64,000 nt of DNA. It comes from Streptomyces albiflavescens. Its GTDB lineage: Bacteria; Actinomycetota; Actinomycetes; Streptomycetales; Streptomycetaceae. A program made the translations under genes and the position numbers. Position 1 is the first letter of the stretch. The number at the start of each line of letters is the position of its first letter. The notes beneath the pieces were generated by a model, which searched no databases, was not told where the DNA came from, and saw nothing but the letters and a program-made list of their open reading frames with translations. The stretch lies in contig NZ_BMMM01000009.1 in NCBI RefSeq assembly GCF_014645835.1, positions 124,001-188,000 on the forward strand, given 5' to 3'. Below are positions 16,379-25,560 of this stretch, piece by piece.

Positions 16379-17731
16379 ATGCCCATGGGTCACACGGCCA
16401 CAGCTGAGGCAGGCTCCGGCGGCCTGACAGCGACCGAGCACCGCCTGGCCAACGGCCTGCGCGTGGTGCTCTCCGAGGATCATCTGACCCCGGTCGCGGC
16501 GGTGTGCCTCTGGTACGACGTCGGCTCGCGCCACGAGGTCAAGGGCCGTACCGGCCTTGCTCACCTCTTCGAGCACTTGATGTTCCAGGGCTCCAAGCAG
16601 GTCCACGGCAACGGCCACTTCGAGCTGGTCCAGGGCGCGGGCGGCTCGCTCAACGGCACGACGAGCTTCGAGCGGACCAACTACTTCGAGACCATGCCCG
16701 CCCACCAGCTGGAGCTCGCGCTCTGGCTGGAGGCCGACCGCATGGGCTCGCTGCTCGCGGCGCTCGACGACGAGTCCATGGAGAACCAGCGGGACGTCGT
16801 CAAGAACGAGCGCCGGCAGCGGTACGACAACGTGCCCTATGGCACCGCGTTCGAGAAGCTGACCGCGCTGGCGTACCCCGAGGGCCACCCGTACCACCAC
16901 ACCCCGATCGGGTCGATGGCTGACCTGGACGCGGCCACCCTGGAGGACGCCCGCGCGTTCTTCCGCACCTACTACGCGCCCAACAACGCGGTGCTGTCGG
17001 TCGTCGGTGACATCGACCCGGCCCAGACGCTCGCCTGGGTCGAGAAGTACTTCGGTTCCATCCCGGGGCACGACGGCAAGCCCGCTCCGCGTGACGGCGC
17101 GCTGCCCGAGACCATCGGCGAGCAGCTGCGCGAGGTCGTCGAGGAAGAGGTCCCCGCGCGCGCGTTGATGGCCGCCTACCGGCTCCCGGAGGACGGCACG
17201 CGCGCGGCCGACGCGGCCGACCTGGCGCTCACCGTCCTCGGCGGTGGCGAGTCCTCCCGGCTCTACAACCGGCTCGTACGCCGCGACCGCACCGCCGTCG
17301 CGGCCGGGTTCGGCCTGCTGCGGCTCGCCGGAGCGCCCTCCCTGGGGTGGCTGGACGTGAAGACGTCCGGCGACGTCGAGGTCCCGGTCATCGAGGCCGC
17401 CGTGGACGAGGAGCTCGCCCGGTTCGCGAAGGAGGGCCCCACGGCCGAGGAAATGGAGCGTGCCCAGGCCCAGTTGGAGCGCGAGTGGCTGGACCGGCTC
17501 GGCACCGTCGCGGGACGTGCCGACGAACTGTGCCGGTACGCCGTCCTGTTCGGTGACCCGCAGCTCGCCCTGACCGCCGTGCAGCGCGTCCTGGAAGTCA
17601 CCGCCGAGGAGGTCCAGGAGGTCGCCAAGGCCCGTCTGCGCCCCGACAACCGCGCGGTGCTCGTCTACGAGCCGATCGCCCCCGAAGACACCGACGCCGC
17701 TGACGACACCGACGAGGAGACGGCGAAGTGA
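16379..17731 (+). CDS. M16 family zinc peptidase, catalytic subunit
   Basis: A 450-residue pitrilysin-type peptidase. The inverted zinc motif is HLFEH (in GLAHLFEHLMFQG), with the downstream glutamate in MENQRDVVKNERRQRYDN. Two M16 half-domains follow. The ATG at 16379 was chosen because GAAGGG lies 6 bases upstream. The next gene encodes a second M16 protein without the zinc motif and overlaps by 4 bp, so the two probably form a heterodimer like mitochondrial MPP alpha/beta. Substrates are unknown; family members degrade or process peptides. The C-terminus is acidic (EDTDAADDTDEE). It diverges from parC across a 259-bp gap. Confidence 0.9.
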   Translation: MPMGHTATAEAGSGGLTATEHRLANGLRVVLSEDHLTPVAAVCLWYDVGSRHEVKGRTGLAHLFEHLMFQGSKQVHGNGHFELVQGAGGSLNGTTSFERTNYFETMPAHQLELALWLEADRMGSLLAALDDESMENQRDVVKNERRQRYDNVPYGTAFEKLTALAYPEGHPYHHTPIGSMADLDAATLEDARAFFRTYYAPNNAVLSVVGDIDPAQTLAWVEKYFGSIPGHDGKPAPRDGALPETIGEQLREVVEEEVPARALMAAYRLPEDGTRAADAADLALTVLGGGESSRLYNRLVRRDRTAVAAGFGLLRLAGAPSLGWLDVKTSGDVEVPVIEAAVDEELARFAKEGPTAEEMERAQAQLEREWLDRLGTVAGRADELCRYAVLFGDPQLALTAVQRVLEVTAEEVQEVAKARLRPDNRAVLVYEPIAPEDTDAADDTDEETAK

Positions 17732-19116
17732 CCGAGCTCGCCACCATGGACTTCCACCCGCAGCCCCAGGCCGGCGAGGCCAAGCCGTGGGCCTTCCCGT
17801 CGCCCGAGCGCGGCACGCTCGACAACGGCCTGACGCTCCTGCGCTGCCACCGCCCCGGCCAGCAGGTCGTCGCCGTCGAGGTGATCCTCGCCGCGCCCCT
17901 GGAGGCCGAACCGACGGGCCTCGACGGTATCGCCACGATCATGGCGCGTGCCTTCTCCGAGGGCACGGACAAGCACTCCGCCGAGGAGTTCGCCGCCGAG
18001 CTGGAGCGCTGCGGCGCCACGCTCGATTCGCACGCCGACCACCCCGGCGTACGCCTGTCGCTCGAGGTGCCCGTCTCGCGCCTCCCCAAGGCACTCGGTC
18101 TGCTCGCCGACGCCCTGAGGGCACCGGCGTTCGCGGACAGCGAGGTCGAGCGACTGGTCCGCAACCGCCTGGACGAGATCCCGCACGAGACGGCCAACCC
18201 GGCCCGCCGCGCCGCCAAGGAGCTCTCCAAGGAGCTGTTCCCGGCGACCTCGCGTATGTCGCGCCCGCGCCAGGGCACCGAGGAAACCGTCCAGAAGATC
18301 GACTCGGCGACCGTGCGCGCCTTCTACGAGAAGCACGTACGCCCCGCGACGGCCACCGCCGTCATCGTCGGTGACCTGACCGATGTCGATCTCGACGCGC
18401 TGCTCGCCGACACGCTCGGCTCCTGGACCGGCTCGTCCGCCGAGCCGCGCCCCGTGCCGCCGGTGAGCGCCGACGACACCGGCCGCGTGGTCATCGTGGA
18501 CCGCCCCGGCGCCGTCCAGACGCAGCTGCTCATCGGCCGCGTCGGCGCCGACCGCCACGACCGCGTCTGGCCCGCTCAGGTGCTCGGCACGTACTGCCTC
18601 GGCGGCACCCTCACCTCACGCCTGGACCGCGTCCTGCGCGAGGAAAAGGGCTACACCTACGGTGTGCGGGCGTTCGGCCAGGTGCTGCGCTCCGCTCCGG
18701 ACGGCACGGGTGTCGCGATGCTCGCCATCAGTGGCTCGGTGGACACGCCGAACACTGGTCCGGCGCTCGACGACCTGTGGAAGGTGCTGCATACGCTCGC
18801 CGCCGAGGGCCTGACGGACGCCGAGCGCGACATCGCCGTACAGAACCTGGTGGGTGTGGCGCCCCTCAAGTTCGAGACCGCGGCGGCCGTAGCGAGCACG
18901 CTCGCCGACCAGGTCGAGCAGCACCTGCCGGACGACTACCAGGCGACGCTCTATCAGCAGCTCGCCGCCACGGGCACCGTGGAGGCCACCGCGGCCGCCG
19001 TGAACGCCTTCCCGGTGGACCGTCTGGTGACCGTCCTGGTGGGTGACGCCGCGCAGATCGAGGAGCCCGTCAAGGCGCTCGGAATCGGTGAAGTGGCCGT
19101 CGTCCGGGCCGAGTAG
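17728..19116 (+). CDS. M16 family peptidase-like protein, non-catalytic subunit
   Basis: A 462-residue M16 fold protein that lacks HxxEH: the equivalent position reads GLDGIATIMARAFSEGT. It keeps the other half-domain features, including the substrate-binding pair region REEKGYTYGVRAFGQV. The GTG start overlaps the previous stop as GTGA, so translation is coupled one to one with the catalytic partner. This active/inactive pairing is known for bacterial M16B and mitochondrial processing peptidases, where the inactive subunit binds substrate. A strong terminator follows at 19136-19172, closing a two-gene operon. Confidence 0.9.
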   Translation: MTELATMDFHPQPQAGEAKPWAFPSPERGTLDNGLTLLRCHRPGQQVVAVEVILAAPLEAEPTGLDGIATIMARAFSEGTDKHSAEEFAAELERCGATLDSHADHPGVRLSLEVPVSRLPKALGLLADALRAPAFADSEVERLVRNRLDEIPHETANPARRAAKELSKELFPATSRMSRPRQGTEETVQKIDSATVRAFYEKHVRPATATAVIVGDLTDVDLDALLADTLGSWTGSSAEPRPVPPVSADDTGRVVIVDRPGAVQTQLLIGRVGADRHDRVWPAQVLGTYCLGGTLTSRLDRVLREEKGYTYGVRAFGQVLRSAPDGTGVAMLAISGSVDTPNTGPALDDLWKVLHTLAAEGLTDAERDIAVQNLVGVAPLKFETAAAVASTLADQVEQHLPDDYQATLYQQLAATGTVEATAAAVNAFPVDRLVTVLVGDAAQIEEPVKALGIGEVAVVRAE

Positions 19117-19135
19117 AACAGCGCGACTTCTTGAG

Positions 19136-19172
19136 GACCCAGGTGACTGAAGAGTCACCTGGGTCTCCTTTT
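19136..19172 (+). terminator. Rho-independent terminator after the M16 operon
   Basis: A perfect 13-bp stem, GACCCAGGTGACT at 19136-19148 and its complement at 19153-19165, with a GAAG loop, followed by TCCTTTT. It is the best canonical terminator in the window. Confidence 0.9.
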
Positions 19173-19345
19173 GCCCCGGCTTCGTGCCTCTTTCGTCACT
19201 TCATCACCAAGGTGTCCGTATTGATAGGGAGGTTGCCTGTCTGCCCTGTGGCATGCGCTACAAAAGCCGTGATCCGTTTGTTGATTGAAAGATGCCCCGT
19301 TTAGCGTCGATCCGGCTGTTCGTCATGCGCCGCGCCCGCGGCACC

Positions 19346-19506
19346 GGACAGTCATCGCCGAGTCCCCGTACGGCGCGAGCCAGGGGAGCCGGGGACCCAT
19401 ACGCAGTCCCTGGGGTGAATCGGATCGCCCTCCCCGGAGGGAGTCCGTAGGAGACCTTCCTGCTCCGAACCCGTCAGCTAACCCGGTAGGCGAGAAGGAA
19501 GGAAAG
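19346..19506 (+). promoter_or_regulatory. ydaO-yuaA (cyclic di-AMP) riboswitch
   Basis: The leader of the M23 peptidase gene carries the conserved ydaO core: GGGAGCCGGGGACCCA near 19384-19399, GGGGTGAATCGG near 19412, and CTCCGAACCCGTCAGCTAAC near 19463-19482 followed by CCGGTAGGCG. The gene starts 13 bases after the element, at 19520. In Streptomyces this class binds cyclic di-AMP and turns off expression of cell-wall hydrolases when the messenger is high. The ends of the element are approximate. Confidence 0.93.
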
Positions 19507-19519
19507 GACCAGCCCCTAC

Positions 19520-20284
19520 ATGGCGTTCACCTGTGGCACAGGGAAGCACCGCCGCCCGAGCCGCGTGAAGCGCACGACCACGAACGCCGTCGGCGTCGCG
19601 GCGCTCACCACCACCGGCGTCATCGGAGCCCTGGCCGCCCCGGCGCTCGCCGCGGACACCGCCGCCGAGCAGACCGGGCTGACCCCGATCATCACCATCG
19701 GCGACACCCTCGCCGAGAAGATCGACGCGCAGGCCGTCGCGCAGCAGCACGCGGCCGACGAGGCCGCCGCGGAGAAGAAGGCCGAGGAGGCCGCTCGTAA
19801 GGAGGCCGCGGAGAGGGCCAAGGAGGCGCGCGAGGCCAAGGAGCGCGCCGCCCGCGCGGCCGAGCGCAAGCGCCTCAACACCTTCGTCCTGCCGATCACC
19901 GGCTCGTACATCTCCACCGGCTACAAGGCCGGGGGCAGCCTCTGGTCCTCCGGCAGCCACACCGGCGTCGACTTCCACGCCGCGTCCGGCACCTCGGTGC
20001 ACGCCGTCGGCTCCGGCACGGTCGTCACGACCGGCTGGGGCGGCGCGTACGGCAACCAGGTCGTCATCAAGATGCACGACGGCACCTACACGATGTACGG
20101 GCACCTGTCGTCCATCGGCGTCTCCGTGGGGCAGACGGTCACCCCGGGCGGCCAGATAGGCCTCTCCGGGTCCACCGGCAACACGACGGGGCCGCACCTC
20201 CACTTCGAGGCCCGTACGACCGCGGAGTACGGCTCGGACATCGATCCGGTCGCGTACCTTCGCTCGCACGGTGTGAACGTCTGA
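19520..20284 (+). CDS. Secreted M23 (LytM-type) peptidoglycan endopeptidase
   Basis: A 254-residue secreted protein. The basic N-terminus and hydrophobic stretch end at PALAADT, a signal-peptidase site near residue 44. An alanine/glutamate/lysine-rich helical segment (about residues 70-115) probably forms a coiled coil. The C-terminal LytM domain has HTGVDFHA (first zinc ligands), MYGHLS and the HLHFEAR motif, all required for zinc binding and catalysis. It should cut peptidoglycan cross-bridges outside the cell. The gene is controlled by the c-di-AMP riboswitch immediately upstream, in line with control of wall hydrolases during growth and spore germination in streptomycetes. A terminator follows at 20303. 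Confidence 0.92.
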   Translation: MAFTCGTGKHRRPSRVKRTTTNAVGVAALTTTGVIGALAAPALAADTAAEQTGLTPIITIGDTLAEKIDAQAVAQQHAADEAAAEKKAEEAARKEAAERAKEAREAKERAARAAERKRLNTFVLPITGSYISTGYKAGGSLWSSGSHTGVDFHAASGTSVHAVGSGTVVTTGWGGAYGNQVVIKMHDGTYTMYGHLSSIGVSVGQTVTPGGQIGLSGSTGNTTGPHLHFEARTTAEYGSDIDPVAYLRSHGVNV

Positions 20285-20302
20285 CGAGCGCTTCATCAGT
20301 TC

Positions 20303-20333
20303 CGATGCCCCGGCTTGCCGAGCCGGGGCATCG
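20303..20333 (+). terminator. Terminator after the M23 peptidase gene
   Basis: A perfect 13-bp stem, CGATGCCCCGGCT at 20303-20315 and its complement at 20321-20333, with a TGCCG loop, followed by TCGTTTC. Confidence 0.85.
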
Positions 20334-20470
20334 TCGTTTCACGCTGCCGTGTGTCCAAAAAATATCCATGGATTCCGGCCTGCCATCGGAAATTCCGGCT
20401 CCCTGCAATAGAGTCACTGAACAAGCGTCAATCGATGGCGTTTCGCGGGGATTAAAGCGGAGGTCCGGTC

Positions 20471-21166
20471 ATGCGTATTCCGGCGCACTCGGTATGCACG
20501 GCGATCCGTGACGACATCGTCGCGGGTGTCTACGAGCGAGGCGGACGGCTGACCGAGGAACTGCTCGCGCGCCGGTACGGCGTCTCGCGCGTCCCCGTGC
20601 GCGAGGCGCTGCGCACGCTGGAGGCCGAGGGTTTCGTCGTCACCCGCCGGCACGCGGGCGCGTGCGTCGCGGAGCCCACCGAGCAGGAGGCCTCCGACCT
20701 GCTGGAGATGCGTATGCTCCTTGAGCCGCTGGGCGCCGCGCGGGCCGCGCAGCGCCGTACCGAGGCCCACCTCAAGGTGCTCCGAGGCCTGGTCAGGCTG
20801 GGTCAGGAGCGGGCCAGGAGGGGTCACAGCGAGGATCTGCGCTCGCTGGGCGGCTGGTTCCACGAGACCCTCGCGCAGGCCTCCGGAAGCCCTGCGCTCA
20901 CCTCCACGCTCGCCCAGTTGCGGCACAAGATCGCGTGGATGTACGCGGTGGAGGCGCCGGCCAACCCCGCGGAGTCCTGGGCGGAGCACGGCGGCATCGT
21001 GGACGCCGTGGCGCGCGGCGACAGCGAGCGGGCCCGGGCGATCACGTCCCTGCACGCCGAGCGTGCCGCGGCCGCGCACCGCCTCCGTTTTCCGGGCGGC
21101 GGAGATCGTCCGGACCGTGTGAGGACTTCGCAACCTCCCGTAAACATGACGGGCCCGCGGCATTAA
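20471..21166 (+). CDS. GntR family regulator (FCD subfamily)
   Basis: A 231-residue regulator from ATG 20471, with GGAGGT 7 bases upstream. The N-terminal winged helix (RIPAHSVCTAIRDDIVAGVY and TEELLARRYGVSRVPVREAL, with EGFVV in the wing) is typical of FadR/VanR-type GntR proteins. The C-terminal helical domain contains DLLEMRMLLEPLGAARAA and later GGIVDAVARGDSERARAI, matching the FCD effector domain, which usually binds a metal and a small organic acid. No divergent or adjacent metabolic gene indicates the ligand; neighbours are a peptidase and ptsH. A weak AAAGAGGG/CCCTCTTT hairpin at 21183-21226 with a T-rich end may terminate it. Confidence 0.88.
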   Translation: MRIPAHSVCTAIRDDIVAGVYERGGRLTEELLARRYGVSRVPVREALRTLEAEGFVVTRRHAGACVAEPTEQEASDLLEMRMLLEPLGAARAAQRRTEAHLKVLRGLVRLGQERARRGHSEDLRSLGGWFHETLAQASGSPALTSTLAQLRHKIAWMYAVEAPANPAESWAEHGGIVDAVARGDSERARAITSLHAERAAAAHRLRFPGGGDRPDRVRTSQPPVNMTGPRH

Positions 21167-21182
21167 CACGGGCACCGTATAC

Positions 21183-21226
21183 AAAGAGGGATATTCGGCA
21201 GGGGTCTATTTCCACTTCCCCTCTTT
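21183..21226 (+). terminator. Possible terminator after gntR gene
   Basis: AAAGAGGG at 21183-21190 pairs with CCCTCTTT at 21219-21226 and is followed by TCG. The 28-base loop is long, so this is a weak call; flanking bases may extend the stem imperfectly. Confidence 0.4.
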
Positions 21227-21320
21227 TCGTGTGCCGGGAATTCCGGTGCGCGCTATTTCCGTGGGTGTGACGCGGGGTGCGCGGTGACATGCGCAGAATT
21301 CCTGGGCAGCGTACGGAAAA

Positions 21321-21364
21321 CGGCTGAGCCGCACCGCCCGGGAATGGGCGACGCGGCTCAGCCG
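21321..21364 (-). terminator. Terminator after ptsH
   Basis: A perfect 12-bp stem, CGGCTGAGCCGC at 21321-21332 and its complement at 21353-21364, with a smaller CGCCC/GGGCG hairpin inside the loop. It lies 17 bp past the stop of the minus-strand HPr gene. Confidence 0.7.
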
Positions 21365-21381
21365 CATGCTGTCCGAAATGC

Positions 21382-21663
21382 TCAGACGGTCTCGGGGAGC
21401 TCCTCGAGACCCTCGGCGACCAGCTTCGCGAGACGGTCGAGGGCGGTGTCCGCACCCTCGGCGTCCGAGGTGAGGACGATCTCCTCGCCTCCCTGGGCGC
21501 CCAGGCCGAGGACGGCGAGCATGGAGGCCGCGTTGACGGGGCTGCCGTCGGCCTTGGCGATCGTCACGGGGATACCGGAGGCCGTCGCGGCCCGGACGAA
21601 GATGGAAGCGGGGCGGGCGTGGAGGCCCTCGGCCCAGCCGACGTTGACGCGGCGCTCAGCCAT
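21382..21663 (-). CDS. ptsH: HPr phosphocarrier protein of the PTS
   Basis: A 93-residue HPr. The phosphorylatable histidine lies in GLHARPASIFV near residue 15, and the regulatory-serine region reads AASMLAVLGLGA, so both HPr landmarks are present. It carries phosphate from enzyme I to sugar-specific EIIA proteins of the phosphotransferase system. ATG 21663 is used. It is a single-gene unit, divergent from the Pat-like acetyltransferase gene and followed by a hairpin at 21321-21364. The presence of the serine region does not itself prove HPr-kinase regulation, which is absent from most streptomycetes. Confidence 0.95.
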   Translation of the reverse strand: MAERRVNVGWAEGLHARPASIFVRAATASGIPVTIAKADGSPVNAASMLAVLGLGAQGGEEIVLTSDAEGADTALDRLAKLVAEGLEELPETV

Positions 21664-21840
21664 GTGATGCTGCCCTTCAGGTTTTCAGGGTTGTCTAGAC
21701 CAGTGTCCCATATCGTGAAGCGTCTCCGGAGCGGTCCTTCGTCCCCTCCGGAGTGTCGTCGGATCGCGGCCTCGATCCGACTTCCGTTCCCCACAGACTG
21801 CCTCGCGCCGTTGTCGGACGCGAGCCGTACTCTGGGGCCC

Positions 21841-24816
21841 ATGCAGACCTCGTCGGACCGGCACGAGTACCCCGCTCACTGGGAGGCGGACGTGGTGCTG
21901 CGTGACGGTGGTACCGCACGCATCAGGCCCATCACCATTGATGACGCCGACCGCCTGGTCAGCTTCTACGAGCAGGTCTCGGCCGAGTCGAAGTACTACC
22001 GCTTCTTCGCGCCGTACCCGCGACTGTCCGCCAAGGATGTCCACCGCTTCACGCACCACGACTTTGTGGACCGGGTGGGTCTCGCGGCCACGGTGGGCGG
22101 CGAGTTCATCGCCACCGTACGCTATGACCGCATTAATGCCGAGGGCCTGCCCGCCTCCGCGCCCGCCGACGAGGCCGAGGTCGCCTTCCTCGTGCAGGAC
22201 GCGCACCAGGGTCGCGGGGTCGCCTCGGCCCTCCTCGAGCACATCGCGGCGGTGGCCCGCGAGCGGGACATCCGCCGCTTCGCCGCCGAGGTGCTGCCCG
22301 CCAACACCAAGATGATCAAGGTGTTCACGGATGCGGGTTACCAGCAGAAGCGGCACTTCGAGGACGGCGTCGTACGCCTGGAGTTCGACCTCGAACCCAC
22401 CGACCGGTCGCTCGCCGTGCAGCGCGCGCGGGAGCAGCGCGCCGAGGCGCGGTCCGTGCAGCGGCTGCTCGCACCCGGCTCGGTCGCCGTCATCGGCGCG
22501 GGCCGCACACCCGGCGGTGTCGGCCGCAGCGTCCTCACCAACCTCCGCGACGCCGGATTCACCGGCCGTCTGTACGCGGTGAACAAGGCGCTCCACGAGA
22601 AGGAGCTCGACGGAGTCCCCGCGCACCGCTCCGTCCGCGACATCGACGAGCCCGTCGACCTCGCCGTCGTCGCGGTGCCCGCGCCGCTCGTCCCCGAGGT
22701 CGTCGCCGAGTGCGGCGAGCACGGGGTGCAGGGGCTCGTGGTCGTGTCCGCCGGGTACGCCGAGAGCGGGCCCGAAGGGCGTGAGCGCCAGCGCGAACTC
22801 GTGCGCCAGGCACGTACGTACGGCATGCGCATCATCGGCCCCAACGCCTTCGGGGTCATCAACACCTCCCCCGAGGTGCGCCTCAACGCCTCGCTCGCCC
22901 CGGAGATGCCGCGCCCCGGGCGGATAGGCCTGTTCGCCCAGTCCGGCGCGATCGGGATCGCCCTGCTGTCCCGGCTGCACCGGCGCGGCGGCGGTGTCAC
23001 GGGCGTGACCGGTGTGTCGACCTTCGTCTCCTCCGGGAACCGGGCGGACGTGTCCGGCAACGACGTACTCCAGTACTGGTACGACGACCCGGACACCGAC
23101 GTCGCCCTGATGTACCTCGAATCCATTGGCAACCCACGCAAGTTCACACGCCTCGCACGGCGGACGGCGGCGGCGAAGCCGCTGGTCGTGGTCCAGGGGG
23201 CGCGGCACGGCGGGGTGGCTCCCCAGGGGCATGCCGTACGGGCCACGCGGTTGCCGCACGCCACGGTGTCCGCGCTGCTGCGGCAGGCGGGCGTGATCCG
23301 GGTCGACACGATCACCGAGCTCGTCGATGCGGGGCTTCTGCTGGCACGCCAGCCGCTTCCTCGCGGGCCCCGGGTCGCGATCCTCGGGAACTCCGAGTCG
23401 CTCGGGCTGCTCACGTACGACGCGTGTCTTGCCGAAGGGCTTCGGCCGCTTCCTCCGCTGGACCTGACCACGGGGGCGTCGGCGGAGGACTTTCATGCGG
23501 CGCTGGTGCGGGCCTTGACCGACGACACGTGCGATGCCGTCGTCGTGACCGCCATACCGGCGGTGGGGGAGACGTCCGCGGCCGACGAGGCTCTTGCCCA
23601 GGCCCTCCGCTCCGCTGCCGCGGAAGCTCCGGCCAAGCCGGTACTGGTGGTGCATGTCGAACTCGGCGGGCTCGCCGAGGCGTTGTCCGCCGCGGCCAGT
23701 ACCGCACCACAGGTCGGTTCGGCGGCACCCGGCGCCGCGGGCGGTGCCCACCATCCCCCGCTCTCGGCTGCGCTCGAGCGGGGGGACACCCGTCGCCCTG
23801 CGGAACGCCTGCCCACCGCGGGAGCGGGTGCTGGAGCGTCGCGCCCGCCTGCCGCGGGATCGGGCACGGCGCAGCCGCCGATCTCCGGCGCGGCCCAGTC
23901 GTCCGCCCCGGACGCCACCCGGCCGTCCGTCGCAGGCGCGACCCCGCCCGACTCCCGTCTCATCCCCGCCTACCCCGCCGCCGAGCGCGCCGTCCGTGCG
24001 CTCGCGCAGGCCGTCATGTACGCCCAGTGGCGGCGCGACGCCGCCGAGCCGGGCAAGGTGCCCGAGTACGAGGACATCGACGAGAAGGGGGCAGCCGAGC
24101 AGATCGACGGGTTGCTCGCGCGGGGCGAGGGGCTGACGCTCGGCGAGGAGGAGACCTGCGGGCTGCTCGGGCGGTACGGCATCGACGTACGCCGTGCCCT
24201 GCCCGCGCCCACGCCGGACGACGCCGTGGCGGCCGCGCGCGCCCTCGGCTACCCCGTGGCCCTCAAGACCACCGCCCCGCACCTGCGGCACCGCGCCGAC
24301 CTGGGCGGCGTACGGCTCGATCTGGCGGACGAGGAACAACTGCGGCGACAGTACGCGGAGTTGACGGAGCTGTTCGGGAGGCCGGCGGAGCTGCGGCCGG
24401 TCGTGCAGGCCATGGCCCCGCGCGGGGTCGACACCGTCGTACGGGCGGTGATCGATCCGGCGGCCGGGGCGGTGCTCTCGTTCGGGCTCGCCGGGGCCGC
24501 CTCGGAGCTGCTCGGGGACACCGCGCACCGGCTGATTCCGGTCACCGACCGGGACGCGACCTCGCTGGTCCGGTCCATTCGGACGGCGCCGCTCCTGTTC
24601 GGCTGGCGGGGCTCCGCGCCGGTGGACACCGCGGCCCTCGAGGAGCTGATGCTGCGGGTGTCCCGGCTGGTCCACGACCACCCGGAGGTCGTCGCGGTCT
24701 CGCTGGAGCCCGTGGTCGTCGCCCCGCACGGTCTGAGTGTGCTGGGTGCCACCGTACGGCTGGCCCGCGCCCCTGTCCGCGACGATCTCGGCCCCCGGAC
24801 TCTCCCGGTCGTCTGA
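21841..24816 (+). CDS. GNAT / NDP-forming acyl-CoA synthetase-like protein acyltransferase (Pat-type)
   Basis: A 991-residue multidomain protein from ATG 21841. The N-terminal GNAT acetyltransferase (about 20-190) shows VQDAHQGRGVASALLEHI, the acetyl-CoA loop. Then come a CoA-binding Rossmann domain (SVAVIGAGRTPGGVGRSV), a succinyl-CoA-ligase-like domain with GLFAQSGAIGIALL, an Ala/Pro/Gly-rich linker of about 80 residues (about 630-710), and an ATP-grasp domain near the C-terminus (GYPVALKTTAPHLRHRADLGG). In this GNAT-first arrangement the synthetase part is usually regulatory, and the enzyme acetylates acyl-CoA synthetases. The unstructured linker is an obvious insertion compared with compact relatives. 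It is divergent from ptsH. Confidence 0.88.
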   Translation: MQTSSDRHEYPAHWEADVVLRDGGTARIRPITIDDADRLVSFYEQVSAESKYYRFFAPYPRLSAKDVHRFTHHDFVDRVGLAATVGGEFIATVRYDRINAEGLPASAPADEAEVAFLVQDAHQGRGVASALLEHIAAVARERDIRRFAAEVLPANTKMIKVFTDAGYQQKRHFEDGVVRLEFDLEPTDRSLAVQRAREQRAEARSVQRLLAPGSVAVIGAGRTPGGVGRSVLTNLRDAGFTGRLYAVNKALHEKELDGVPAHRSVRDIDEPVDLAVVAVPAPLVPEVVAECGEHGVQGLVVVSAGYAESGPEGRERQRELVRQARTYGMRIIGPNAFGVINTSPEVRLNASLAPEMPRPGRIGLFAQSGAIGIALLSRLHRRGGGVTGVTGVSTFVSSGNRADVSGNDVLQYWYDDPDTDVALMYLESIGNPRKFTRLARRTAAAKPLVVVQGARHGGVAPQGHAVRATRLPHATVSALLRQAGVIRVDTITELVDAGLLLARQPLPRGPRVAILGNSESLGLLTYDACLAEGLRPLPPLDLTTGASAEDFHAALVRALTDDTCDAVVVTAIPAVGETSAADEALAQALRSAAAEAPAKPVLVVHVELGGLAEALSAAASTAPQVGSAAPGAAGGAHHPPLSAALERGDTRRPAERLPTAGAGAGASRPPAAGSGTAQPPISGAAQSSAPDATRPSVAGATPPDSRLIPAYPAAERAVRALAQAVMYAQWRRDAAEPGKVPEYEDIDEKGAAEQIDGLLARGEGLTLGEEETCGLLGRYGIDVRRALPAPTPDDAVAAARALGYPVALKTTAPHLRHRADLGGVRLDLADEEQLRRQYAELTELFGRPAELRPVVQAMAPRGVDTVVRAVIDPAAGAVLSFGLAGAASELLGDTAHRLIPVTDRDATSLVRSIRTAPLLFGWRGSAPVDTAALEELMLRVSRLVHDHPEVVAVSLEPVVVAPHGLSVLGATVRLARAPVRDDLGPRTLPVV

Positions 24817-24972
24817 GCCGCCGCCGACCCTGGGCTGGTGGGCTGTGCGCCCCACGCTCCGATCCTCACGCACTGATCGTCACGCCCTGATCCCTACGCG
24901 TATCTGTTCCGTCCACGACAGACACCCGCGAGCGGTGCCTCGCAGTCAGTGGGCCCCCGTAGGATGGACTTC

Positions 24973-25560
24973 ATGGCCAAGACCAGTACGACGACCCAGG
25001 GGCTGCGAGCGGCGATCGAGCGCAGCGGCTACTACCCGGCCCTCGTGGCCGAGGCGGTGGAGGCCGCGATCGGCGGCGAGGCCATCCGGTCGTACCTGGT
25101 CCACCAGGAGACCACGTTCGACGCGAACGAGGTGCGGCGGCACGTCACCGTGCTCGTCCTCACCGGCAACCGCTTCATCGTGAGCCACACCGACGAGCAG
25201 AACGCGGACACGACGTCGCCGACGCCGTACGCCACCACGTCCACCGAGTCGGTCAAGCTCGGCCGGATCTCGTCGGTCGTCGTCAGCCGTGTCGTCGCCA
25301 ACCCCGAGTCGTACGCGCCGGGCACGCTGCCCCGCGAGGTCGTCCTGACCATCGGCTGGGGCGCGGTCTCCCGCATCGACCTGGAGCCCGCCGCCTGCGG
25401 TGACCCCAACTGCGAGGCGGACCACGGCTACACGGGCAACTCGACGGCGGACGACCTGAGCCTGCGCGTCAGCGAGGCCGGGGACGGCCCGGAGACCGTG
25501 CGTCAGGCTCTCGCCTTCGCGCAGTCCCTCTCCGAGGCGACCGCGGACATCACGCACTGA
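24973..25560 (+). CDS. DUF5998 family protein
   Basis: A 195-residue soluble protein from ATG 24973, which has a GTAGGA-like ribosome binding site; two further in-frame starts lie just upstream (24949, 24964). It matches the actinobacterial DUF5998 family by features such as LRAAIERSGYYPALVAEAVE near the start, SYLVHQETTFDANEVRRHV and CGDPNCEADHGY. The CxxxxC/H cluster may bind a metal. The function is unknown. The next gene, a phosphodiesterase, begins inside its stop codon (1-bp overlap), so the two are translationally coupled and probably work together. Confidence 0.75.
   Translation: MAKTSTTTQGLRAAIERSGYYPALVAEAVEAAIGGEAIRSYLVHQETTFDANEVRRHVTVLVLTGNRFIVSHTDEQNADTTSPTPYATTSTESVKLGRISSVVVSRVVANPESYAPGTLPREVVLTIGWGAVSRIDLEPAACGDPNCEADHGYTGNSTADDLSLRVSEAGDGPETVRQALAFAQSLSEATADITH

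Noticed and set aside
21685..24873. Open frame of 1062 codons on the minus strand
   Set aside because: It is the antisense of the Pat-like acetyltransferase gene. Its composition (Arg/Gly/Asp-rich, no domain) is the usual high-GC shadow.
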